Assembly: GCA_002840535.1 (NCBI GenBank)
Contig: PHBH01000022.1
Span: forward strand, 1 to 64,000
From: Deltaproteobacteria bacterium HGW-Deltaproteobacteria-15
GTDB lineage: Bacteria > Desulfobacterota > DSM-4660 > Desulfatiglandales > HGW-15
DNA length: 64,000 bases
Reading direction: 5' to 3'
A model generated the notes under the pieces. That model did no database searches and was not told the DNA's origin. It saw only the letters and a list, made by a program, of their open reading frames with translations. Position numbers and translations under genes: made by a program. This document shows, piece after piece, positions 46,366-55,702 of this stretch. Within the stretch, counting starts at the first letter, position 1; each line of letters opens with the position of its first letter.

Positions 46366-47841
46366 TCACTGGATCCTGTTTTCCACCCTTTTGAGATACT
46401 CTCTATAATAGTCAGACACTTTGTTTCTGAAGAGGACGGTCTCTGCAAAAGGCGGGATTCCCTTGTGCTCCTTTACCCTGTGCGAACCTGCATTGTAAGC
46501 GGCAAGCGCCAGGCTGAGATCTCCCTCCTGTTCCTGAAGAAGGCGTGCGAAGTACCGCAGACCATGTTCGATCGCCTGCTCCGGTTTGAAGCGATCATCT
46601 TGCCGCTTGCGAAGCAGATCGTTCTTGTACTGCGTCAGGAACTTTTCCTTTTCCTGGGCCATGGCGATCGACTCCTGCATCAGCTCCCTTGCATGGATGG
46701 CGATCTGAAGCCCGTCTTCCGGAGTGATCCTGGCCATAGCGCTCATCGCCTCACTCCTTTTCTTACGCTCCTGCTCCTTGATCTGGAAAGCCTTTTCAAA
46801 GTAACCCGGCTTGAATATGTTCTTCATCCCAAGATCCAGCGCCGTCTGGGGCATTATCTGGGTTAGACCCGCGGCTCCGACACGTGAAACGGCAAATGGG
46901 TCAAAACCGGATTCCCTCTTCATGAGCGCGAGAAAGAGAAGAGGGTCGACGGACGGGGCCTTTGGGAACATGCGGTCCAAGGTTGAACAAACCGTATCCA
47001 GGTATGTCAGGTCACTCCTATCCAGAGCCTGCTTCCAGATCTCTCGATTTTTCCTTTTCTCCCCCCGGGGCTCCCTATCGAGGTCAAAAAAAGCCAAGGT
47101 CTCCTTAGGTGCTCTGAACTGAAATTGCCTGAAGACCTCGTTCACGAAAACGACGTTTTCGGAATTCAATGGATAATCGCTCGCGTCAATCCCGTGGCTC
47201 TCGTTATAAAAATGGGCAAGAGCGTCCCGGAGCCTGTGCCCGTGCCTTTTCAGCGATTCGACGATCAGCCTGTCAATAAGCTGTGACGCAATCGAATCGT
47301 TCAATCTTTCGTCCACCTGGGGATCGAGCTTCGACCTGTATACCATCATCTTGTGGCGCCCCAGCTCAAGGGATTTCTTATAAGAGATAAAGGAATCGGC
47401 GATCTGCTGGGCATGCTCATGAAGCGTTTTATCGCGGCGCTGAGAAACCAGAGCCGCTTTTGCTTTTTCAAGAAATTTGTCCGCCTGTTGAAGGAGTTCC
47501 TTGCCCTCAAGATACTCGCGATCCAATAGGACGTTGAGCCCCAGGGACTTTGCCTTTTCAGGGCCGACCTTCAGGAGCCCTTCTTCTCCCCTGTAAGACC
47601 CGTCCTGAAGACTCTCTCCATAAACCCGCTGATTATATGCAATGATAATCTCCTTGAGCAACGGGTCCACTGAGCCGCAGCAAACAGAAGGGTAGAGCAG
47701 AGAAATGCTCGGGACGAGACAGAAAAGAAAAACCAGAGAGGCGATTTTCAAACCACCATGTGTTCGATTCAAATTGTCACCGTTTCTTTCAGGTCTGGTG
47801 CTGATGACGCGGCCGGAAAATTTCCATGCAAGAATGATCAT
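46366..47841 (-). CDS. Lytic transglycosylase (SLT family), exported
   Basis: This enzyme cleaves glycan strands of peptidoglycan. The C-terminal SLT domain (last roughly 200 residues) has FLALMKRESGFDPFAVSRVG with the catalytic Glu, then GLTQIMPQTALDLGM and LSLALAAYNAGSHRVKEHKG. A charged helical insert of about 70 residues splits the SLT motifs. A long helical region precedes them. The hydrophobic signal LKIASLVFLFCLVPSISLLY begins about 31 residues after ATG 47841. The true start is uncertain: TTG 47772 or TTG 47751 would give a more standard signal peptide, while an ATG at 48042 is far upstream. Confidence 0.82.
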   Translation of the reverse strand: MIILAWKFSGRVISTRPERNGDNLNRTHGGLKIASLVFLFCLVPSISLLYPSVCCGSVDPLLKEIIIAYNQRVYGESLQDGSYRGEEGLLKVGPEKAKSLGLNVLLDREYLEGKELLQQADKFLEKAKAALVSQRRDKTLHEHAQQIADSFISYKKSLELGRHKMMVYRSKLDPQVDERLNDSIASQLIDRLIVESLKRHGHRLRDALAHFYNESHGIDASDYPLNSENVVFVNEVFRQFQFRAPKETLAFFDLDREPRGEKRKNREIWKQALDRSDLTYLDTVCSTLDRMFPKAPSVDPLLFLALMKRESGFDPFAVSRVGAAGLTQIMPQTALDLGMKNIFKPGYFEKAFQIKEQERKKRSEAMSAMARITPEDGLQIAIHARELMQESIAMAQEKEKFLTQYKNDLLRKRQDDRFKPEQAIEHGLRYFARLLQEQEGDLSLALAAYNAGSHRVKEHKGIPPFAETVLFRNKVSDYYREYLKRVENRIQ

Positions 47842-48121
47842 GCGATAAGCGCGAACCCCAGCACCTTGCGAGTAAATGAGAGGAGGCAGCAGCTCCGGCT
47901 GGAAGACACCGCAAGAATAAAGGAAAGGGGACAAAAAATCAATCTCCTTCATTGGACTCTCCGGGTTTGGGGGGAAGGTGCATGATCCCCTGTCAGGGCA
48001 CGCATCGATGAGGATCATCCGATGACATTGACAGGGAAACATATGAACTTAATTTGTTCGAGGCTTGTGCATTGCGCTTAAGTAGAAAAGATTCTTTTTC
48101 AATGTGGAGGAGGAACCGCGT

Positions 48122-50704
48122 ATGCGTTTCGATAAGTTTACACTCAAATCCCAGGAAGTCATCCAGGGGGCCCAGCAGCTTGCGGACAGAGTTGGCCATC
48201 AGCAGGTTGAACCCGAGCACATTGTAAGGGTGATTCTCTCTCAGAAGGAAGGCGTCATTCCGCCTCTCCTGGGGAAATTGGGGGTCAATCAGGGACAACT
48301 CGTGCAGGAAGTGGAGGATATCCTGCAACGAGTGCCCAAGGTATCCGGAGCGGGAGCCGGGCAGGTGTATATCTCACCAAGGACAAAGGGAGTCCTTGAT
48401 CGCGCATTTGAAGAAGCGGAACAGATGAAAGATGAGTACGTCAGTCTGGAACATATTCTCCTGGCCGTACTGGAGGAGAAGGGGAATGAACTGAACCGGA
48501 TTCTCTCGCGGGCGGGAATCAGCCGGGACGGCGTATTGAAGGCATTGATCGATATCCGCGGAGGCCAGAGGATCACAGACCAGAATCCGGAAGACAAATA
48601 TCAGGCTTTGGAGAAATTTGGAAGGGATCTCACCGCCATTGCCGCAAAAGGGAGTCTCGATCCGGTGATCGGGAGGGATGAGGAGATTCGAAGAATCGTT
48701 CAGGTCCTTTCGCGACGCACCAAGAACAACCCGGTGCTCATCGGGGAGCCCGGGGTCGGCAAGACGGCTATTGTCGAGGGGTTGGCGCAGAGGATCGTGC
48801 AGGGGGACGTGCCGGAGACCTTGAAAGAGAAGAGAGTCGTTGCCCTTGACATCGGGGCTCTCATCGCAGGCGCCAAATACCGGGGGGAGTTCGAGGACAG
48901 GCTCAAGGCAGTGCTCAAGGAGGTCATAGATGCGCAGGGCAGCATCATCCTCTTCATCGACGAGATGCACACCCTGGTGGGTGCAGGCGCCGCCGAGGGG
49001 GCGATAGATGCCTCCAACATGCTCAAGCCGGCCCTGGCGAGGGGTGAGCTGCGTTGCGTGGGCGCGACGACCATCAAAGAGTACCGAAAACACATCGAGA
49101 AAGATGCTGCGCTGGAGAGGCGATTTCAACCGGTAATGGTAGAGGAGCCGAGCGTCGAGGACACCATCTCCATTCTTCGGGGTTTGAAGGAAAAGTATGA
49201 AGTCCATCACGGCGTAAGGATCAAGGATTCCGCTCTAGTGGCCGCAGCGACCCTGTCACACCGATACATCACGGACAGGTTTCTCCCGGACAAGGCGATC
49301 GATCTGATCGATGAGGCTACCTCGAGGCTCAGGATCGAGATCGACAGCATGCCTTCGGAGATCGATGATATCCAGCGGAAGATCACCCAGCTTGAAATCG
49401 AGAAGGAGGCTCTTAAAAAGGAGAAGGACCGCGCCTCCAGGGAGAGGCTGGAGAAGATCGAGTCGGAGATAGGCCAGCTCAAATCACACTCTGAGGAGAT
49501 GGTTTCCCACTGGAAAAGGGAAAAGGAGGGGATCGCGAGGATACGCGAGATCAAGGAGAAACTGGAGGCGACGAGAAACGAAGCGCAGATTGCCGAGAGG
49601 CAGGGAGACTTGTCTCGCGCGGCAGAACTCAAGTACGGTACGCTCATTGAATTGGAGAAGAATCTGGATGCGGAGAACCGAGCGCTCGAAGAGCTACAGC
49701 AGGGAAAAAAGATGTTGAAGGAGGAAGTGGACAGCGAAGATATCGCCGAAGTGGTCGCAAAATGGACCGGCATACCGGTATCCCGCCTGCTTGAAGGGGA
49801 AAGAGAAAAGCTGCTCAAAATGGAGGAGAGACTCGAATGGAGAGTGGTGGGTCAGAAACAGGCGATCATGGCCGTCTCGAGTGCTGTGCGGCGCGCCCGC
49901 TCCGGGCTCCAGGATCCAAACCGGCCCATCGGGTCCTTCATCTTCATGGGGCCCACCGGCGTCGGGAAAACCGAACTCGCAAGGGCACTGGCGGAATTCC
50001 TCTTTGACGACGAGCAGTACATGATCCGGGTCGACATGTCGGAGTACATGGAGAAGCATTCCGTTGCCAGGCTGATCGGCGCTCCTCCGGGATATGTGGG
50101 ATACGAAGAAGGGGGATATCTCACCGAGGCGGTCCGAAGACATCCCTATTCCGTAGTCCTTTTCGACGAGATCGAGAAGGCGCACCCGGACGTGTTCAAC
50201 GCCCTGCTTCAGATCCTGGACGACGGCCGATTAACCGATGGAAAAGGACGAACCGTGGATTTCAAAAATACCGTCCTCATCATGACCTCCAATGTCGGAA
50301 GTCAGTGGATCCAGGAATGGAAAGGTCGAGACGAAAAGGAAATGGAAAAGAGGGTAATGGAGACGTTGAGGTCCACCTTCAGGCCTGAATTTCTAAACAG
50401 GATTGATGAGATCACGATTTTCAATTCTCTCGGTCATGAGGAGATCAAGAAGATCGTGGATATTCAGATTCGGCTTCTAAGCCGTCGACTGGAGAGCGCG
50501 AAGATCAGACTGGAGCTCACTGAAAACGCAAAGGAGTTCCTCGTGAATGCCGGTTTCGATCCGGTCTACGGCGCAAGGCCGCTCAAGAGAACCATCCAGC
50601 GCTTCATACAGGATCCACTTGCGGTGAAGATTCTGGCCGGGGAAGTAAAGGAGGGGGATGTGGTGAGAGCGGACGTCGAGAACGGAAAGGTTGTTTTCAG
50701 GTGA
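48122..50704 (+). CDS. clpB: ATP-dependent disaggregase ClpB
   Basis: ClpB rescues aggregated proteins with DnaK. The N domain is at about 1-145. AAA domain 1 has [18 protein letters not shown]. The coiled-coil M domain covers about 400-520 ([20 protein letters not shown]). AAA domain 2 has [30 protein letters not shown]-like [14 protein letters not shown] and [20 protein letters not shown]. Length 860 is standard. ATG 48122 follows GGAGGAGGAACCGCGT. No recognisable heat-shock promoter was found in the short upstream gap. Confidence 0.97.
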   Translation: MRFDKFTLKSQEVIQGAQQLADRVGHQQVEPEHIVRVILSQKEGVIPPLLGKLGVNQGQLVQEVEDILQRVPKVSGAGAGQVYISPRTKGVLDRAFEEAEQMKDEYVSLEHILLAVLEEKGNELNRILSRAGISRDGVLKALIDIRGGQRITDQNPEDKYQALEKFGRDLTAIAAKGSLDPVIGRDEEIRRIVQVLSRRTKNNPVLIGEPGVGKTAIVEGLAQRIVQGDVPETLKEKRVVALDIGALIAGAKYRGEFEDRLKAVLKEVIDAQGSIILFIDEMHTLVGAGAAEGAIDASNMLKPALARGELRCVGATTIKEYRKHIEKDAALERRFQPVMVEEPSVEDTISILRGLKEKYEVHHGVRIKDSALVAAATLSHRYITDRFLPDKAIDLIDEATSRLRIEIDSMPSEIDDIQRKITQLEIEKEALKKEKDRASRERLEKIESEIGQLKSHSEEMVSHWKREKEGIARIREIKEKLEATRNEAQIAERQGDLSRAAELKYGTLIELEKNLDAENRALEELQQGKKMLKEEVDSEDIAEVVAKWTGIPVSRLLEGEREKLLKMEERLEWRVVGQKQAIMAVSSAVRRARSGLQDPNRPIGSFIFMGPTGVGKTELARALAEFLFDDEQYMIRVDMSEYMEKHSVARLIGAPPGYVGYEEGGYLTEAVRRHPYSVVLFDEIEKAHPDVFNALLQILDDGRLTDGKGRTVDFKNTVLIMTSNVGSQWIQEWKGRDEKEMEKRVMETLRSTFRPEFLNRIDEITIFNSLGHEEIKKIVDIQIRLLSRRLESAKIRLELTENAKEFLVNAGFDPVYGARPLKRTIQRFIQDPLAVKILAGEVKEGDVVRADVENGKVVFR

Positions 50705-50727
50705 GATTCGAATCGGTTGCGCCCATA

Positions 50728-50767
50728 AATAACGGGGACCCTGCCTTGAGGCGTGGTCCCCGTTATT
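50728..50767. terminator. Bidirectional terminator between clpB and the IHF-like gene
   Basis: AATAACGGGGACC (50728-50740) and its exact complement GGTCCCCGTTATT (50755-50767) form a 13-bp stem with a 14-nt loop. A/T ends on both sides suit termination of both convergent genes. Confidence 0.85.
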
Positions 50768-50837
50768 TGCATTGAAAGAACAAGTCCTTTCGGGCCCGGT
50801 CAGAGACAAAGGACTCTGCCGGCACTCAATCATCACA

Positions 50838-51200
50838 CTACCCTGAGGCTTCGAGCCCATCGTCTTCTTCCAGCACTCTCAGGTTTCGAGATGCATGGAA
50901 GGTGACTACCCTTCTCGATTCCAGTACAATGTTCTCGCCGGTCCTGGGATTTCGCCCCTTTCGCGCCCACTTGAACTTCACCTGGAACTTGCCGAAACCG
51001 GAGATCATGACGAAATCGCCTCGTTCGAGCGCCTTCTTCATGATCTCGAACATGGAATCCACGATGCCGGCTGCCTGCTTCTTCGTCAGACGCTGGTGGT
51101 TCATTTCCGGAAATAGAAACTGCTGGCGCTCTCGCTTCTTTTTTCGAAGACGGATCTTTTCCGCAACCCCTCTCGCGATCTGCTCCTTCGTCATGGTCAT
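50838..51200 (-). CDS. IHF-alpha/HU-like DNA-binding protein with N-terminal insertion
   Basis: A histone-like dimeric DNA-bending protein. MTKEQIARGVAEKI matches helix 1 of HU/IHF and LTKKQAAGIVDSMFEIMKKA matches helix 2, but about 20 extra residues, rich in Lys/Arg (RLRKKKRERQQFLFPEMNHQ), separate them. VMISGFGKFQVKFKWARKG and GRNPRTGENI form the body and the DNA-intercalating Pro loop; RRVVTFHASRNLRVL resembles IHF-alpha. Length 120 compared with about 95-100 for IHF-alpha. ATG 51200 has GGAGG at ideal spacing. Confidence 0.88.
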   Translation of the reverse strand: MTMTKEQIARGVAEKIRLRKKKRERQQFLFPEMNHQRLTKKQAAGIVDSMFEIMKKALERGDFVMISGFGKFQVKFKWARKGRNPRTGENIVLESRRVVTFHASRNLRVLEEDDGLEASG

Positions 51201-51403
51201 AACCGTGCCTCCGGAAAAAGCCTCTGATCCCCATCGGTTATTCGGACCATCTCACATGCCACGGAGTTTGTCAATGAGGGCTGATAAGAACAGAGAGGAT
51301 GGTTTTTACCATGTGAGTAAGAAAAAAGGGATTCGGGCGCGCAATTCATGTTATCGTACACACGCGTACCAACGCGAATCCCCGTCGCAGCAACGCTCTC
51401 GCC

Positions 51404-51448
51404 CCATGGCCAAACCATGTGTTATTTTCAAAGAGCCGGGGTGTTGCC
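51404..51448. repeat. Repeat module related to the gspK-gspJ palindrome
   Basis: The stretch containing CCAAACCATGTG, ATTTTCAAAGAGC and GTGTTGCC matches the right arm of the element at 9764-10053 (CCCAACC, ATTTTCAAAGAGC, GTGTTACGG) at most positions. Only one arm is evident here, upstream of the RNase Z-like gene. The rest of 51201-51489 shows no gene. Confidence 0.5.
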
Positions 51449-51489
51449 TCTGCAGACTATGATAGATCTCAATGGGAGCCGAGTTCTTT

Positions 51490-52509
51490 ATGAACCGTTC
51501 CTTCCAGGCCAGACTGATCAATGATCCGTTTTCTGATCCAGGGCTGTTCGTCACGTTTTCATTTCAAAGAAGAGCGTTTCTTTTTGACCTTGGCGACCTT
51601 CAGGCCCTCTCCGCACGGGATCTCCTCAAAGTCAGCCACGTGTTCGTCACTCATGCGCATGTGGATCATTTCATTGGTTTCGACCACCTCCTGAGGATCA
51701 TTCTCGGCAGAAACAAGGAGATTCATTTTTTCGGGCCTCCCGGCTTTTTCGGACACGTGGAGGGAAAGCTGGCGGGATATATCTGGAACCTGGTGGGCGA
51801 GTATCCCCATGACTCGGTCCTGAGGGTTACTGAAGTTCATCCCGCTACGATCAAAACGAAGGTATATGTGTGCAGAGATCGGTTCAAGCCTCGGGGGCCG
51901 GCTGAGGAGCGAGCTTTTTCGGGCATCCTGTGGGAGGAACCCTCATTGCGGGTAAACGGTGCTTTCCTGGATCACCGGATTCCCTGCCTCGCGTTCAGTC
52001 TCGTCGAGGATTTCCATATAAAGATCCTGAAGGAGAGGCTGAAAGAACTGGGTCTTCCGGTGGGGCCATGGCTGACCCGTTTCAAGAAGGCCTTGTATGA
52101 AGACCAGGATCTGTCCGGGCAGTTTCAAGTCACCTGGGAAGATAGCGGGGATGCAGGAAGGGAGAAGGGATTCATCCTTGGAGAACTGGCGGAGAAGATC
52201 GCCATGATTGCACCGGGTCAGAAAATCGCCTATGTAACAGACTTGATCGGAAGCCCCGAGAATCTGAGGACTGCTGCGCTCCTCGCTGAAGGGGCGGATC
52301 GTCTTTTTGTCGAGGGGGGGTTCCTTGACCGGGACCGGGACAAGGCCCGGGAAAAGTATCATCTCACGGCGAAGGAAGCCGGTGAACTGGCCAAAATGGC
52401 AAGGGCAAGGGAGTTCACTCTCTTTCACCATTCGCCGCGCTACGTCGACCAGGGGGGGGAGCTTCAAGCAGAGGCCATGGAGGCCTTTAATAAGGGAGAA
52501 GATGAGTAG
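51490..52509 (+). CDS. RNase Z-like metallo-beta-lactamase fold hydrolase
   Basis: The metal motif HVFVTHAHVDHFIGFDHLLR is the tRNase Z/ElaC type. Further ligands are likely the His in LDHRIPCLAFSL, Asp in YVTDLIGSPEN and His in TLFHHSPRY. The 339-residue protein lacks an obvious exosite arm of RNase Z and has an unusual mid-section (DFHIKILKERLKELGLPVGP, itself RNase Z-like). It could mature tRNA 3' ends or act on another phosphodiester. ATG 51490 has GGGAG upstream; ATG 51472 is an alternative. Confidence 0.78.
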   Translation: MNRSFQARLINDPFSDPGLFVTFSFQRRAFLFDLGDLQALSARDLLKVSHVFVTHAHVDHFIGFDHLLRIILGRNKEIHFFGPPGFFGHVEGKLAGYIWNLVGEYPHDSVLRVTEVHPATIKTKVYVCRDRFKPRGPAEERAFSGILWEEPSLRVNGAFLDHRIPCLAFSLVEDFHIKILKERLKELGLPVGPWLTRFKKALYEDQDLSGQFQVTWEDSGDAGREKGFILGELAEKIAMIAPGQKIAYVTDLIGSPENLRTAALLAEGADRLFVEGGFLDRDRDKAREKYHLTAKEAGELAKMARAREFTLFHHSPRYVDQGGELQAEAMEAFNKGEDE

Positions 52510-52518
52510 TTTAGAAGA

Positions 52519-53304
52519 TTAGAAGGCGTCCTGATCGCGCAAGGCGGCCAGCATGGGCTCGTGAATCAGGGAATTGGATGCGACAATGGTCTCATGACGG
52601 GGGGCGAAGGGTTTGCCGTCATATGTGGTCAGTTTCCCTCCTGCTTCCTTCAGGATAATCGCGCCGGCAGCGGTGTCCCAGGGTTTCAGCCCTTCCTCCC
52701 AGAAGCCGTCAAAGACCCCTGCAGCCACCAGGCAAAGATCCAGGGAGGCGGCGCCAGGTCTTCGAATTCCTTGAGCCCGGGTGATCATGTTCCTGAAGTT
52801 GCGGAGCACCGTGTCGGAGTTTTCGTGAATGGTGTACGGGAAACCGGTCGCAAGGAGCGAGTCCTGAAGCGTCGCTACGCTGGAGACGGCAATGCGCTTG
52901 CCGTTCAAATATGCACCTTCGCCCCTGACTGCCTCGTAGTATTCTCTGAGAACGGGATTGAAAACCACGCCCAGCACAATTTCCCCCTCTACTTCAAGAC
53001 CGATCGAAACGGCAAAAAAAGGAAAGGAGTGGGCAAAATTGGTGGTTCCGTCCAGCGGATCAACGATCCACATTCTTTCGGAAAGACGGTGGGATTGCCC
53101 GGATTCTTCAGCCAGGATGGTGTCTCGAGGGAATCGGTGACGGATGGTATGAACGATAGTTTCCTCGGATCGGACGTCCGCATCAGTCACGAGATCGATC
53201 TCCCCCTTTTTTCTGGTTGCGGGATTCTTCCCGAACAGGTCCAGGAGGATTTTGCCGGCTTCCCGGGCGGCTTTTCCGGCGGTTTCAGCTTCCTTGTTCC
53301 ACAT
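52519..53304 (-). CDS. Inositol monophosphatase family protein
   Basis: A magnesium-dependent phosphatase of the IMPase/SuhB type. FPRDTILAEESG, WIVDPLDGTTNFAHSFPFFA and the C-terminal GLKPWDTAAGAIILKEAGGK supply the metal ligands. RRPGAASLDLCLVAAG is typical. About 261 residues from ATG 53304; ATG 53316 is 4 codons upstream with no better ribosome-binding site. In bacteria these may hydrolyse inositol-1-phosphate, fructose bisphosphate or serve as SuhB; the substrate is open. Confidence 0.92.
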   Translation of the reverse strand: MWNKEAETAGKAAREAGKILLDLFGKNPATRKKGEIDLVTDADVRSEETIVHTIRHRFPRDTILAEESGQSHRLSERMWIVDPLDGTTNFAHSFPFFAVSIGLEVEGEIVLGVVFNPVLREYYEAVRGEGAYLNGKRIAVSSVATLQDSLLATGFPYTIHENSDTVLRNFRNMITRAQGIRRPGAASLDLCLVAAGVFDGFWEEGLKPWDTAAGAIILKEAGGKLTTYDGKPFAPRHETIVASNSLIHEPMLAALRDQDAF

Positions 53305-53367
53305 GGTCAATCCCATCGATTAGATGTATCATACTTTGGATGCCGATCATACTTCGCTTTGAAACCC

Positions 53368-53396
53368 TTGACAAGATTGAATCCGAATGATAATTT
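53368..53396 (+). promoter_or_regulatory. Sigma-70-type promoter for rpsF-rpsR-rplI-dnaB
   Basis: A perfect TTGACA at 53368-53373, a 17-nt spacer and TAATTT at 53391-53396 (4 of 6). The leader to rpsF is about 95 nt, long enough for an S6:S18-type mRNA structure, although I did not resolve one. Confidence 0.7.
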
Positions 53397-53500
53397 TACA
53401 TGTTTTAAACAACTCCTTGCTCTGATCCGGCCAGAACCTGCGGCCAGGGAGGGGAGCCAAAATCTCCCGAATGGGAGAAATGTCCGGAAGGAGAAATGGA

Positions 53501-53920
53501 ATGAGGTACTACGAAACCATTTTTATTGTGCATCCGAATCTCAACGATGAGGAATGCAAGGATGTCGTGAGGAAGTTCGGCGGCCTCCTGGAGAGGTACA
53601 AGGGCGTTCTCGTAAAAGTTGAGGAATGGGGCAACCAAAGGCTCGCGTATCAGGTGAAGAAGTCCGACCGAGGCTATTTTGTCCTCATGGGATATTGCGC
53701 GGAGTCGGGCCTGGTACCCGAACTTGAAAGGGATCTCAAACTGGACGACCGGGTTCTCAAATTTCAGACTGTGAAGGTCTCCGATCATGCCGATCCCAAT
53801 GAGTTGATCCAAAAACAGAACGAAGGAAAGAAGCAGGAAGTTTCCGAAGCGCCCGCGCCTGTGCCGAGTCAGGTCCCGGCAGAGGAACCCGCAGAGGAGG
53901 TGAAGGCCGATGGTTTATGA
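53501..53920 (+). CDS. rpsF: 30S ribosomal protein S6
   Basis: S6 pairs with S18 on the platform. [38 protein letters not shown] and [15 protein letters not shown] are signatures. 139 residues including an acidic, Pro/Glu-rich tail ([16 protein letters not shown]). ATG 53501 has AAGGAG at good spacing. It overlaps rpsR by 11 nt. Confidence 0.96.
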   Translation: MRYYETIFIVHPNLNDEECKDVVRKFGGLLERYKGVLVKVEEWGNQRLAYQVKKSDRGYFVLMGYCAESGLVPELERDLKLDDRVLKFQTVKVSDHADPNELIQKQNEGKKQEVSEAPAPVPSQVPAEEPAEEVKADGL

Positions 53921-54161
53921 CAAGAGCAGAAAAAGGACTTCGTATCACCGCCGGAAAGTCTGCAGGTTTTGCGCCGACAGCAATCTTGCAATCGATTATA
54001 AGGATTTTAAGACCCTCAGAATGTTCACCACGGAGCGGGGCAAGATCATCCCCAGGAGAATATCGGGAAATTGCGCCAAGCATCAGAGAATGGTTTCTTC
54101 TGCAATCAAAAGGTCGAGAAACATCGCCCTTTTGCCGTTCACGACATCAACGCTGAGATAA
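53910..54161 (+). CDS. rpsR: 30S ribosomal protein S18
   Basis: [40 protein letters not shown] and [14 protein letters not shown] are S18 signatures. The retained Cys residues (CRFC plus C in GNC) suggest the zinc-binding (C+) form. 83 residues. It lies between rpsF and a DUF2232 gene, the usual order. Confidence 0.97.
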   Translation: MVYDKSRKRTSYHRRKVCRFCADSNLAIDYKDFKTLRMFTTERGKIIPRRISGNCAKHQRMVSSAIKRSRNIALLPFTTSTLR

Positions 54162-54219
54162 CCCGGAGCGGAGCTCTTTCGCCGCGGCCGGGGAGCGCCG
54201 GCGGACTGGTCGAACGTCC

Positions 54220-55167
54220 ATGAAGGTCGCAGACGCTGCAGGGTGTTTTGGCGCTTCGAGTGTCTTCCTCTTTGGATCGGCACTTGTGCCGTTTCTTGGG
54301 CCGGCTCTCGGCATCCTGACGCCTTTGCCTTTTCTCTTCTACGGGAGCAAGCTGGGCATCCAGGAGGGGCTGAAGGTCTCTGCCGTTACCATCGGTCTGC
54401 TGGCATTCATTTCGTATCTTACGGGTAGTCTTCAGCTGATCTTTCTGGCAGTGGAGTTCTGCTGTCTCGGTCTGATCATTTCCCTCCTGTATACGAAGGG
54501 CTTCACCATCGGGTACACGATCTCCTGGTCCACCGTGCTGGTCCTACTTTTAGGATTGACGGCGCTGACGTTCATCGGGTTGTCCAGGGGCGTGAGCCCT
54601 TTCGAATTGATTCAGATGCACATCCGGGAGAGTCTCAATGAGGCCGCTCTCCTGTATGAGCAATGGGGCGTTGAGGGGTCACAGGGTTTAGAGATCCAGG
54701 GACATCTTCGGACAGTCACGAACGCTGTTCTCAGGGTGTACCTGAGCCTTTTGGTCATCGGCACCGGATTCGTTGTATGGTGCAATGTGCTTGTCAGCAA
54801 GCCCCTCTTCCGTCTTGCCGGAGTGGATTACCCGGACTTTGGACCGCTGGATCGTTGGCACTCGCCCGAGCGTCTTGTCTGGGGTCTGATCGGCTCGGGT
54901 TTCTCTTTATTTTTGCCCGTGGGTTTTATACAATTGATCGCCATCAACGTTCTCATCGTTCTGATGGCCGTATATCTCTTTCACGGCCTTTCTATCCTGG
55001 TTTTTTTTCTGAATAAACTTCAGATTCCGGTCTGGGTCAGGGCCGGGATCTATTTCCTGATCATCTTTCAGCAGGTTCTTCTGATTGTCCTTGCGCTGGC
55101 AGGTCTCTTCGATCAATGGATCGACTTCAGGAGAATCCACACAAAGAAAGGTGAGCCGAATCACTGA
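54220..55167 (+). CDS. DUF2232 (YybS-like) membrane protein
   Basis: An integral membrane protein of 315 residues with about eight hydrophobic segments (for example ALVPFLGPALGILTPLPFLF; TISWSTVLVLLLGLTALTFI; VLLIVLALAGLFDQWIDFR). The fold resembles predicted S-component-like YybS proteins, often placed between rpsR and rplI. Function is unknown in the family. It ends 14 nt before rplI. Confidence 0.82.
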   Translation: MKVADAAGCFGASSVFLFGSALVPFLGPALGILTPLPFLFYGSKLGIQEGLKVSAVTIGLLAFISYLTGSLQLIFLAVEFCCLGLIISLLYTKGFTIGYTISWSTVLVLLLGLTALTFIGLSRGVSPFELIQMHIRESLNEAALLYEQWGVEGSQGLEIQGHLRTVTNAVLRVYLSLLVIGTGFVVWCNVLVSKPLFRLAGVDYPDFGPLDRWHSPERLVWGLIGSGFSLFLPVGFIQLIAINVLIVLMAVYLFHGLSILVFFLNKLQIPVWVRAGIYFLIIFQQVLLIVLALAGLFDQWIDFRRIHTKKGEPNH

Positions 55168-55181
55168 GGGAGGATCGATCG

Positions 55182-55634
55182 ATGAAGATCATCTTGAAAC
55201 AGGACGTGGATTCCTTGGGCATGGTAGGTCAGACCTTTGAAGTGAAGGAGGGTTATGCCCGGAACTACCTCATACCCAAAGGGATAGCGCTTGAGGCAAC
55301 GAAGCAGAACATCCGCCTGATGGAGAGCCAGAAGAAGAGCATCGAAGAGAAGAGGCTCAAGGCCAAAGACGAGGCGGAAAAGGCCAAACAAAGTCTGTCC
55401 GAACTCGTTCTGACTATAGCGCAGAAGGTGGGGGAAGAGGATAAGCTCTATGGGTCTGTGACCAGCATGGATATTGCCGATCACCTGGAGAAGAAAGGGG
55501 TCGCGCTTGACCGCAAGAGAATCAAGCTGGATCGCCCCATCAAGACGCTGGGGGAATTCATGGTTCCGGTGAAACTTCATCCGGAAGTGACCGCCACGAT
55601 CAAGGTGGTCGTTGTTCCCCTGGAAACCGCCTGA
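55182..55634 (+). CDS. rplI: 50S ribosomal protein L9
   Basis: MKIILKQDVDSLGMVGQTFE and KEGYARNYLIPKGIALEAT form the N-terminal domain, a long helix follows, and the C-terminal domain has GEEDKLYGSVTSMDIADHLE and KLHPEVTATIKVVVV. Length 150 residues is standard. Confidence 0.97.
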   Translation: MKIILKQDVDSLGMVGQTFEVKEGYARNYLIPKGIALEATKQNIRLMESQKKSIEEKRLKAKDEAEKAKQSLSELVLTIAQKVGEEDKLYGSVTSMDIADHLEKKGVALDRKRIKLDRPIKTLGEFMVPVKLHPEVTATIKVVVVPLETA

Positions 55635-55702
55635 TCTCGGTTCCGAATCCGATTTCCATTGAACAAGAAGTACGTTGAACAGGGGCAAAACCGGAGTCAG
55701 CC

